Shown here in pieces: positions 7,893 through 14,797 of a DNA stretch of 24,553 nucleotides. The stretch's first letter is position 1. Each line of letters starts with the position of its first letter. A program made the position numbers and the translations under genes. Below the pieces are notes generated by a model. That model was not told the origin of the DNA. It saw nothing but the letters and a program-made list of their open reading frames with translations, and ran no database searches. The DNA lies in the IMG/VR virus record IMGVR_UViG_3300021960_000486, positions 1 to 24,553 of that record; one strand, 5' to 3'. This stretch comes from a virus.

Positions 7893-8062
7893 TATAAAAC
7901 TCCTCCGCCTAGCCCTTCAGGCATTGTGATAGAAACACTAACATGTCTCTTAGTTTCATCTGACCAAGGCTGACCGCACTCTGGGCATTCCTTGGCATCA
8001 TCAGGAGCGACAGTATTGCACTCCTCGCACTCTAAAGTTTGTTCTGACTTTGATTCCATCAT
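7892..8062 (-). CDS. Small zinc-ribbon protein (56 residues)
   Basis: An open frame of 56 residues from ATG at 8062 to TAA at 7892-7894. The start overlaps the upstream TGA as ATGA; a second ATG follows at 8059 and could be used instead. AAGGTGG lies five bases before the first ATG. The protein carries two CxxC pairs, ECEEC (Cys12, Cys15) and ECPEC (Cys26, Cys29), eleven residues apart between Cys15 and Cys26, which is a standard zinc-ribbon knuckle. The tail RHVSVSITMPEGLGGGVL is hydrophobic and Gly-rich. Both ends overlap neighbouring genes in the typical coupled way, which supports it being real. Its function is unknown; a virion assembly or nucleic-acid-binding accessory protein is possible. 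Confidence 0.75.
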   Translation of the reverse strand: MMESKSEQTLECEECNTVAPDDAKECPECGQPWSDETKRHVSVSITMPEGLGGGVL

Positions 8063-8289
8063 GGTGCCACCTTCAGTGTTCCGCTATCATTCCATACAGT
8101 TCCTGATTCCAAACCTGTAGCAGAAGTTGGGAGATTTGTCAGCACTAACGTTGTATTCCTTCCTGCCCCAGGGTTTCTCTGATCCTGAACAAAAAGCGAA
8201 AAAGCTCTTATAACTTCACTAAAATACTGCTGGCTATACTCAGCAGGTGGGACGGGGAAATATGGTGCTACTGTATCTGGTGATGCCAT
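8059..8289 (-). CDS. Small structural protein next to the tail hub
   Basis: 76 residues from ATG at 8289 (MASPDTVAPYFPVPPAEYSQ). A start 17 codons further upstream is possible but would overlap the tail hub by about 50 bases, and the TAATG junction at 8289 matches the pattern elsewhere here. The N-terminal half is a Pro-rich segment followed by a helix (YFSEVIRAFSLFVQDQ). The C-terminal half looks like short beta strands with NLPTSATGLESGTVWNDSGT, a pattern common in small phage tail-associated proteins (the GLxxGTVWND motif). I do not recognise a named family. The position directly after the gp10-like hub suggests a tail or head-tail accessory. Confidence 0.65.
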   Translation of the reverse strand: MASPDTVAPYFPVPPAEYSQQYFSEVIRAFSLFVQDQRNPGAGRNTTLVLTNLPTSATGLESGTVWNDSGTLKVAP

Positions 8290-10232
8290 TATTTTCTCCC
8301 ATCTGGCCTGATGTTTATACGTGGCGAACCAAGTCTCCAAGCCACGCCAGCAGCATCGGAATCAATCTTAAAGGTCATTGACCTACCCCTAAGCCTTACA
8401 AAAACTTGCTCAGTGAACTGCTCTACTGGCACAGAGGCAACCTTAGACACAGCTTCAGCATCTGTCTTTGTATAATTACCCCCAGGGGCGTTCCTAGCTT
8501 TTAGCGTCATGTTAACAAGTGGAGTTGCTGCAGTAGAATCTCTGAATGTCACATCAGGTATAATCTTATCCACAAAGCTAAAGTTGTAGCCGTCATCAAT
8601 ATCAAATTGGCTAGACTCTATGTAAGCAGAAATAGCGGAAGCTGGGCTTGTACTGCCATCATCGATGCCGTTTTCATGGTAATACAAATGTCCATCTAGT
8701 GCCGCACCAATTGGATAGTCAAAGACACCGCGATCAATCCACGCTGTCCTTGTCATCGATCCAACGTACCAGATGTTCTGATCGTAATTATACACAACGT
8801 AGCTATCTATATTGTTGTCTGCATTCGTTTCATCTGTTGATGGGTAAAACCACCACACTTCAGAGTACGAAGTATTAACAGAAGCAAAAACTTTTTCCTG
8901 CTGGTTTATATCAAACCTACTAAAGACATAATCTTTAACACTGCATGGAAGCTTTTGAACTGAACCTGTATATACATAGAACTCATTGCGCCCCATCCAG
9001 AAGACACTATCACCCACTGGCACAGCAGCTTTTGGAGACATGATCGTCGTGTTTTGAGATACAGTTGTTAAACCAAATTGGTTAGGTGGCCCAAGAAACT
9101 GCAAAGTACTCAAAGATGTATCTGTAAACACAAGTGTTTGCTGTCGTGTTTCAACGGCTTGTATAATCTCAGAGCCTGATCCAACGGGTAAGTCCCCCGC
9201 TGTATTTGTTGTGCTTGTGATATCCCAATCAGTTAAGCTGCCTTGAGATGAGAAGCGTATTAGTAATGGGTCTTGATCAGAAGAACCTTGAGCATTACAG
9301 CCAAAGGCAATGATGTGTCTATTTGTATCTGACACTAAAACTTGCTTTGCGACTGTAGGTGTTTGAGAAGCACCTCCAATTGACGAAAGCTCTACAGCAC
9401 GATTAAAACTAGAACTCGACGCACTTCGATCCCAGTAATAGATACCACCATTTCGCACATTTATGAGAAGGTCTTCTCCAAAGTTGTCGTGAGTCCATAG
9501 ACGCAGCTTATCTGTAACAAGACTGATGCTTGCAGAAGACCCCCAAGTACCACGGTTAAAGGGGCCAACACCCCAACCCGTACCAACAACAGAAGTGTCC
9601 AGACCAACATTAATTTGATACGCGCCAACAGTTGCAGTGCCGCCGCCAGGACTTCCCGATACATCTGAAGAATTTGCGTTGACAAGAGTAGGCGTAAGAA
9701 CACCGTCAATTGTGATCTCATCTATCGTGGCAACTTCTCGTGCTTGTATCTTGTAGTTGTCGTCGTCAACAATCTCTACAATTTGGTATTCTTGATTTAA
9801 AATATCAGCAGTGATGTTTCCCCCTAGAGAAACGGCACCACTAAACGTAACAAAATCATATTGCACTGCGCCATGTGCGGTGTCGTTGACTGTCAGTGTT
9901 GATGAATCAAGTGTCGCAGAAAAAGTTACATCCCCTGCAGCCGTTGTCGCGCGTATGGGAGTTATGTCGTTATATGCACCCCCCTGCTCGATGTAGTACT
10001 TCAAGTGAGTGCCTACCCCCACAAACTCAGAGTCATCTGTTGCTCTCCACGCATGCAATGCACGGCAGCTCCCCAAGAAAGACTTAACATAAATGCGTAT
10101 CCAGCCACCAATCTTCTCTGGGAACCCAGAACGAAACCTGACCTTATCGCAGTCGTACCAGCCGCCTTCGTTTGTATAGGAAGTCGTTTCTTTATTGATC
10201 CCAGGATTGAACTGTAGCTTTGATAAAGGCAT
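8289..10232 (-). CDS. Tail hub protein, P22 gp10-like packaged-DNA stabilisation protein
   Basis: 647 residues. The ATG at 10232 overlaps the upstream stop (TAATG). The N-terminus MPLSKLQFNPGINKETTSYT followed by GGWYDCDKVRFRSGFPEKIG is highly characteristic of the large marine-podovirus group related to P22 gp10 (Pfam Phage_stabilise). In P22 this protein forms the hexameric hub that closes the portal and carries the tailspikes and needle. The rest is beta-rich with blade-like repeats containing W motifs (for example RLWTHDNFGEDLLINVRNGG, EVWWFYPSTDE, NIWYVGSMTRTAWIDRG), in keeping with a beta-propeller core. Residues about 95-215 are an insertion rich in Thr, Val and Asp that may decorate the hub. 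It sits directly after the fibre gene block, whose products may attach to it. Confidence 0.78.
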   Translation of the reverse strand: MPLSKLQFNPGINKETTSYTNEGGWYDCDKVRFRSGFPEKIGGWIRIYVKSFLGSCRALHAWRATDDSEFVGVGTHLKYYIEQGGAYNDITPIRATTAAGDVTFSATLDSSTLTVNDTAHGAVQYDFVTFSGAVSLGGNITADILNQEYQIVEIVDDDNYKIQAREVATIDEITIDGVLTPTLVNANSSDVSGSPGGGTATVGAYQINVGLDTSVVGTGWGVGPFNRGTWGSSASISLVTDKLRLWTHDNFGEDLLINVRNGGIYYWDRSASSSSFNRAVELSSIGGASQTPTVAKQVLVSDTNRHIIAFGCNAQGSSDQDPLLIRFSSQGSLTDWDITSTTNTAGDLPVGSGSEIIQAVETRQQTLVFTDTSLSTLQFLGPPNQFGLTTVSQNTTIMSPKAAVPVGDSVFWMGRNEFYVYTGSVQKLPCSVKDYVFSRFDINQQEKVFASVNTSYSEVWWFYPSTDETNADNNIDSYVVYNYDQNIWYVGSMTRTAWIDRGVFDYPIGAALDGHLYYHENGIDDGSTSPASAISAYIESSQFDIDDGYNFSFVDKIIPDVTFRDSTAATPLVNMTLKARNAPGGNYTKTDAEAVSKVASVPVEQFTEQVFVRLRGRSMTFKIDSDAAGVAWRLGSPRINIRPDGRK

Positions 10233-11236
10233 TAGACGTTACCCTCTGTGACAAGGAATCGTGTCGCGCTCAAAGCCCTTCCGACTTTTCTACCGCTGGC
10301 ACTTGATGTTGTAAGACTACCATCATCTGCAAGGTAATACACGGAGTTTGTAGTCAACCCTGTTTGATTTGTATCTACATACCCTCTTGTCTGTATAAAC
10401 CCATCTGCCGTATCTGATATTGCTTTTGCTGCTATTCCCAACCAGTCATCTGCGTTTGCGGAAACCGTGGTTACTGTGGACACAGTGCCATTAGAATTAA
10501 GAGCAACAACATCTCCAGCAGATATCGCACCGCTTGCTGTATACTCCTGAACTGTCTGAGTGGCGAAAGAAAGCGTTCCAGAACCATTTGTTATGACTAT
10601 CTGGTTCGCCGCGCCATCTGATGTAGGCAGGGTAAACGCAGTTACAAATGACTGCAAGTTTGCATCATAGGCTAGAATATCTGTCCCAATAACAGTGCCT
10701 AGTGCTGTCCTTGCATCAGATGCCGTAGATGAACTCGTACCGCCATCGGCAACAAGAAGATCGGTTATACCTGTAATCGTGCCACCAGTAATTGATACAG
10801 TAGACCCTAGAGAAAACGAATCTGAAACATTTACACATTGCGCACCAGACCCAGCACCGTCTGCGTATATAACACCATTTTTATCTGCAGGAACCGTAGC
10901 ATCTCCACCTGTACCCTGCGTAAAGGTTAAGGTCTGCCCAATGTTATTCACAATGTAGTAGGCTTTACCAACTGTGTTTGGACTAATCGTAACCGTAACG
11001 CCTGCAGAAGGAGAGCCATTAAACTTTATAACACTAAAATTACCAGTGGATAGAGTGGCATCCGTTGTTGTAAGCGTATATGTTGTATCGCTTGAAGATA
11101 TAGCAACATTGACGCTGCCATCTAACGCACGATCAATAGTGTCAAAGTTTAGGTTTAGAGAGTTGCCCCATTCGCCACTCTCCTCGCCATCAGCAACTTT
11201 CTCTATTGCAAGATTTGCTGTAAAGGTACTTGACAT
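10232..11236 (-). CDS. Tail fibre, N-type A without propeller (A-C form)
   Basis: 334 residues, ATG at 11236 overlapping the stop of the 737-residue fibre (TAATG). Residues 1-40 (FTANLAIEKVADGEESGEWG then NFDTIDRALDG) match the N-terminus of the 737-residue protein (GALPTSWGAVTNTNFDIIDR). This N-terminus is common in marine phage fibres and is probably the virion-attachment end. Then come a beta-rich region (40-140), a GGTITGITDLLVADGGT...SDARTALG segment (151-180) and DANLQSFVTAFTLPTSDG (191-208). From about 236 it has the shared C-terminal module: GAISAGDVVALNSNGTVS, DDWLGIAAKAISDTADG, TGLTTNSVYYL and KVGRALSATRFLVTEGNV. The two halves of this module are adjacent, with no propeller between them. 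Function: probable host-recognition appendage. Confidence 0.78.
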   Translation of the reverse strand: MSSTFTANLAIEKVADGEESGEWGNSLNLNFDTIDRALDGSVNVAISSSDTTYTLTTTDATLSTGNFSVIKFNGSPSAGVTVTISPNTVGKAYYIVNNIGQTLTFTQGTGGDATVPADKNGVIYADGAGSGAQCVNVSDSFSLGSTVSITGGTITGITDLLVADGGTSSSTASDARTALGTVIGTDILAYDANLQSFVTAFTLPTSDGAANQIVITNGSGTLSFATQTVQEYTASGAISAGDVVALNSNGTVSTVTTVSANADDWLGIAAKAISDTADGFIQTRGYVDTNQTGLTTNSVYYLADDGSLTTSSASGRKVGRALSATRFLVTEGNV

Positions 11237-13449
11237 TATGCGTTTCCTTCAGTCACCAGAAGTTCTGTTGCAGATATAGCCTTTCCTATTTTGCCGTATG
11301 TTGTTGATGTAGAGGACAGCGCACCTGTTGACGAAACATAGTAAACTGTTCCCGCTGTTAAACCTGATTGTTGATCATTGACCCCGCCAACAACTGTGAC
11401 CAATCCAGAGCCTGCATCCGATATTGCTTCAGTAGAAACGCCAACCCAATCACCTGCATCTGTTGTTACAGTTGGGGCGGTTACCACAGAGGTTCTGTAT
11501 TCGCTTGCATCATTCGCGGTATCTGAAGTTGCGTAGATTATCTTATTGTTTGTACCGTCTACAACTGCAGCCATTTCAACATTTGATGTGCCAGTGCTTA
11601 GTGAAGTTAAGGCCGCTGCCGTTCCAAAGGTATAAGAATTTCCTGAATCATAGCTCGCTACAGATAGCTGCGCTGTACTATTGTAACCAGATGTAAAATG
11701 GTACAATCGATTGGAGTTAGAGTCATATAGAATTTCTCTTCTCTGGTTTGTCGTAAACGACAGTGCAGATGTATTTCTCGCGCCCGTGTCTGAACCAGAC
11801 GCTTTTATATAAACAAATTCACCTTGAGCAGCGGCGTATCGATTGGCAGATGAATCATATGCAATGCTCATAGCTTCGTAACCAGAGCTAGATATTGTTG
11901 ATGTATTCATATTAACTTGGCTTATAACGTTTATGTCTGCTCCGACTGTATCAACCTCTAATTCAACAAGAGTACATCCACTAAATCTGTCTTCAGTCCT
12001 GAACATAAACGCAAAATAGCCGTCATCACTATTATAAACTAAATTTGATATAGCAACTTCATCACTTATATTAACGCTATACTGGTAGTAGCTGTAATTT
12101 GAACTCCAAGTTATGCCGCCAGACCCATCAGAAACTCCATAAACTAAATATACACGAGGCACAGAGTTTCCAGTCGAAGCATCTCTAACGATAACAATAT
12201 ATACAAATCTATTGTTTGTAGGATCATACCCTAAAGATGCAGGAAAATTGCTGGAATAATCTCTTGTCATGTAACCTGGAGATGCACTGTAAATATAGCC
12301 TCCCCCAAAGTTTGTTGGCACAGATATAGAGCTTGAACCGAAAGTAATCGTAGTACCTGAAACGGTAGCTGTGAATATTCTTGGATCGCCCAAAGAACAT
12401 AATATCTGGACTTCGTTGCGATCTGTATCAACAACTGCATCTCTTACTATATGGGCCGAAGGGCTTGCATAGCCCGTTGATACAGTTGATGCTGTCGCCC
12501 AAGAAATAGAAGTGCCGCTTACTGTGCCTACAGCTCCATACAATGTAGAACTTCCAGAAGCTGGCCTATCAATCCAGAATGCAAGAATTTTTCCACTATT
12601 CGGTTCATGTACCAACGCAACAGGTTCAGTCACATCTAAACCATAAACCGCTGAACCTATGGATGGCGCACTATCACTTTGGCTTACAGTGCTTACTGTT
12701 CCATCTGTGTTTAAGACAACAACATCTCCTGCGGAAACTGCACCTGTGGCAGTAAAGGTTGTAGTTCCTGCCACCCTTTGAGCTTCAAAAGATAACGTTC
12801 CAGACCCGTTTGTCGTGAGAACCTGATTGGCTGTGCCGTCTGATGTAGGCAACGTGAAGGCTGTAACAAACGACTGAAGGTTTGCGTCATACGCAAGTAC
12901 GTCTGTACCTATCGCTACCCCTAAGTTTGTTCTGGCATCTGATGCAGATGAAGCTCCTGTCCCGCCATCAGCAACTGCAAGATCAGTAATGCCCGTAATA
13001 GAACCGCCTGTAATAGTAACATCACTAAAGGATAGGTCACCTGTAATGTCTGTAACTGCAGCACTTGCACCTGCGCCATCACAGTAAATGATTTTGCTTG
13101 TTCCGCTTGGAACAGTAACATTTGCACCAGAACCTTGCGTAAAAATAACATCCTGTGCAGTTGTGCTATTCTGCACGATATAAACCTTTTGAGAATCTGA
13201 TGGAGACACCGTTATAGTGTGGTCATTGTCAGGTGTACCCGTAAGAACCAAGACACGGTACATTCCGTCCGACAATGTTCCGTCTGTCGTGGACAAAGTG
13301 GACGTTGCGCCAGAAAGTGCAATTGAACCAATTCCGCTGATTGCACGGTCAATGATATCAAAGTTCGTGTTTGTTACAGCGCCCCAACTCGTCGGCAACG
13401 CGCCAGTAGCAATCTTATAAATCCCTGTGTTCGTTGTATAGGTTGCCAT
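11236..13449 (-). CDS. Tail fibre, N-type A with inserted seven-repeat propeller (A-P-C form)
   Basis: 737 residues, ATG at 13449 with AAAGG upstream, 11 bases after the repeat-protein stop. Residues 1-255 are the same architecture as the 334-residue protein: attachment segment, beta-rich region, SITGITDLAVADGGTG...SDARTNLG (150-177), DANLQSFVTAFTLPTSDG (188-205), then GAVSAGDVVVLNTDGTVS (236-253). Where that protein continues directly to DDWLG, this one has about 390 extra residues (roughly 270-660) with seven blade-like repeats, each marked by a YD..xNR/K-type hairpin at about 280, 340, 408, 471, 530, 574 and 630. It then resumes the shared module with GDWVGVSTEAISDAGSG, NDQQSGLTAGTVYYV and KIGKAISATELLVTEGNA. 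Seven blades suggest a lectin-like propeller carrying receptor specificity. The fibre role is well supported; the propeller fold is inferred by eye. Confidence 0.78.
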   Translation of the reverse strand: MATYTTNTGIYKIATGALPTSWGAVTNTNFDIIDRAISGIGSIALSGATSTLSTTDGTLSDGMYRVLVLTGTPDNDHTITVSPSDSQKVYIVQNSTTAQDVIFTQGSGANVTVPSGTSKIIYCDGAGASAAVTDITGDLSFSDVTITGGSITGITDLAVADGGTGASSASDARTNLGVAIGTDVLAYDANLQSFVTAFTLPTSDGTANQVLTTNGSGTLSFEAQRVAGTTTFTATGAVSAGDVVVLNTDGTVSTVSQSDSAPSIGSAVYGLDVTEPVALVHEPNSGKILAFWIDRPASGSSTLYGAVGTVSGTSISWATASTVSTGYASPSAHIVRDAVVDTDRNEVQILCSLGDPRIFTATVSGTTITFGSSSISVPTNFGGGYIYSASPGYMTRDYSSNFPASLGYDPTNNRFVYIVIVRDASTGNSVPRVYLVYGVSDGSGGITWSSNYSYYQYSVNISDEVAISNLVYNSDDGYFAFMFRTEDRFSGCTLVELEVDTVGADINVISQVNMNTSTISSSGYEAMSIAYDSSANRYAAAQGEFVYIKASGSDTGARNTSALSFTTNQRREILYDSNSNRLYHFTSGYNSTAQLSVASYDSGNSYTFGTAAALTSLSTGTSNVEMAAVVDGTNNKIIYATSDTANDASEYRTSVVTAPTVTTDAGDWVGVSTEAISDAGSGLVTVVGGVNDQQSGLTAGTVYYVSSTGALSSTSTTYGKIGKAISATELLVTEGNA
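11470..12642 (-). repeat. Seven-unit propeller-like insert in the 737-residue fibre
   Basis: Residues about 270-660 contain seven units starting near HEPNSGKILAFW, VDTDRNEVQILC, YDPTNNRFVYIV, YNSDDGYFAFMF, YDSSANRYAAAQ, YDSNSNRLYHFT and VDGTNNKIIYAT. Spacing is 44-68 residues. The units are too diverged at the DNA level to be a recent tandem repeat. The limits are approximate, set by where the sequence departs from and rejoins the shared fibre module. Confidence 0.65.
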
Positions 13450-13460
13450 CTACTTTACCT

Positions 13461-14354
13461 TTACGCTGCTATGTCCGTCCAAGTTGTCCCTGGGTTAGGA
13501 GATATATTATTCCAAGTTGTACTATCCGTTGGATCAATCTCACTCCAAGTTGTTCCTGGGGACGGTGTAATTCCTCCCCACACTATCACAGTTCCTACGA
13601 CTCCGTCACCCTCTACTCCAACAGGAAGTACATTTGCGCTTCCGCTTACCGTAACATCACCCACCTCGCCTGTGGCTGCAACACCCGCGACATCGACAGT
13701 GATGTTAATTTGAACTGTAACTTGACCTACTTCACCTGTGGCTGCAAGGCCCGTTGGTTCGACAACCGCGCTACCCGTAGCAATGACCTCGCCTATAGCA
13801 CCTGTGGCCTCAACGCCAGTAACGTCTAGATTTGCGTCCGCGATAATCGTGACATCACCCACGGCACCTGTCGCGGCAACACCTGTGACCTCTATATCGA
13901 CATTAATTGCTACGGTAACGTCACCAACTGCGCCCGTTGCCTCAACACCCGTGACACCTACAACAGCATCACCTGTGACCGTAACATCACCGACTTCCCC
14001 TGTCGCGGCAACGCCTGTAACATCGGTCTGAGCAGATGCTTGTATTGTAGGAGTGCCAAGTTGCGCAGTCCCTGCAACGCCTGTTACGGTGAACAGAGCG
14101 TCACCAATAACGGTGACATCGCCCACGGCTCCCGTTGCCTCAACACCCGTAACGTCAACGATCTTCGGAATGTTGATTTCAATAGTGCCAATGGCACCTG
14201 TGGCAGCGACACCTGTAAGATTAACGACAGCATCGCCCGTAATTGTTACGGAACCAACGGCTCCTGTGGCTTCAACACCATTGACAGAAACCGCACTACT
14301 GGCGGCTCCTGCTCCTGCGTAGGTGTCTCCCGAATATGGGAAGAAGCCAAACAT
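13461..14354 (-). CDS. 22-residue-repeat beta-rich appendage protein
   Basis: 297 residues, ATG at 14354 with AGAGG upstream. After a short start (MFGFFPYSGDTYAGAGAASS), residues 22-263 are eleven consecutive 22-residue repeats around VTGVEATGAVGDVTVxGDA, with no gaps between units. The C-terminal 34 residues hold three shorter repeats, each with TTW (TTWSEI, TTWNNI, TTWTDI). The regular Val/Thr/Gly pattern with a conserved GVxATGxVG turn suggests a beta-solenoid or a fibrous stack of hairpins. Related VTGV-ATG repeat proteins are, as I recall, frequent in marine phage tail regions. It sits between the two fibre pairs, so a tail appendage or fibre-linking role is likely. No enzymatic motif is seen, and it carries neither the N-type A or B segment nor the shared C-module. 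Confidence 0.7.
   Translation of the reverse strand: MFGFFPYSGDTYAGAGAASSAVSVNGVEATGAVGSVTITGDAVVNLTGVAATGAIGTIEINIPKIVDVTGVEATGAVGDVTVIGDALFTVTGVAGTAQLGTPTIQASAQTDVTGVAATGEVGDVTVTGDAVVGVTGVEATGAVGDVTVAINVDIEVTGVAATGAVGDVTIIADANLDVTGVEATGAIGEVIATGSAVVEPTGLAATGEVGQVTVQINITVDVAGVAATGEVGDVTVSGSANVLPVGVEGDGVVGTVIVWGGITPSPGTTWSEIDPTDSTTWNNISPNPGTTWTDIAA
13566..14291 (-). repeat. Eleven in-frame 66-bp repeats in the solenoid-like protein
   Basis: The unit is 66 bases (22 codons), 11 copies in a row. Most copies keep GV-ATG-VG; copies 4 and 11 are the most diverged. The pattern continues on the opposite strand as several stop-free frames, which explains the cluster of plus-strand open frames over 13434-14468. 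The units are diverged and differ in third positions, so recombination-driven slippage has not been very recent. Confidence 0.9.
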
Positions 14355-14368
14355 TTACCTATTCCTCT

Positions 14369-14797
14369 TCACACATTTGCTTTTTCAATTAGTATTTCCG
14401 TTGCGGATATAGCCTTACCGACCTTATACGTTCCAGATGTAGAAAGACCGCCAGAAGTGTTGGCGTAGTAAACTGTTCCAGCCGTCAAGCCTGATTGCTG
14501 ATCGTTTGTACCAGTAAATATAGTTATTGTTCCTGTGGCTCCACTTGAGATAGCAGCAGTCGCAATACCCACCCAGTTTGCAATGTTGCTTGAGGAAACA
14601 ACACTTACTGTTCCAGCCGTATTTAACGCCACTACATTACCAGCAGATATGGCACCAGAAGCCACAAAGTCATACGTGCCGCCGCCGCCGACCCCTGCTG
14701 CTGAAATAGATGCAGCAGTTGTAGCATCCACAGAGGCTATGTTTGTTAACCCCTGAGTATCACTAATTACTTGTGTGCCGCCTACTTGTATAGCCAT
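14369..14797 (-). CDS. Short tail fibre, N-type B without propeller (B-C form)
   Basis: 142 residues, ATG at 14797 overlapping the TAA of the 513-residue fibre (TAATG). Residues 1-41 (MAIQVGGTQVISDTQGLTNI then ASVDATTAASISAAGVGGGG) are nearly identical to the N-terminus of that fibre. The rest is the shared C-terminal module: GAISAGNVVALNTAGTVSVV, NWVGIATAAIS, GTNDQQSGLTAGTVYYA and YKVGKAISATEILIEKANV. The two halves of the module are directly joined, so this is the propeller-less counterpart of its upstream neighbour. At DNA level the two N-termini share an exact 26-base block (14730-14755 and 16271-16296) amid many silent differences. It is probably a small fibre or a subunit that co-assembles with the long form; the latter is a guess. 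Confidence 0.75.
   Translation of the reverse strand: MAIQVGGTQVISDTQGLTNIASVDATTAASISAAGVGGGGTYDFVASGAISAGNVVALNTAGTVSVVSSSNIANWVGIATAAISSGATGTITIFTGTNDQQSGLTAGTVYYANTSGGLSTSGTYKVGKAISATEILIEKANV

Noticed and set aside
8290-8340. Earlier start giving a 93-residue form of the 76-residue protein
   Set aside because: It would overlap the tail hub coding end by about 50 bases, while a TAATG junction supports the start at 8289.
13566-14291. CRISPR-like array
   Set aside because: The 66-base period is coding, has no spacer/repeat alternation and is diverged between copies.
13434-14468. Several long plus-strand open frames opposite the repeat gene
   Set aside because: They arise because the 66-base repeat lacks stops on the other strand in more than one frame. 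They have no ribosome binding sites, overlap each other and have repeat-like composition.
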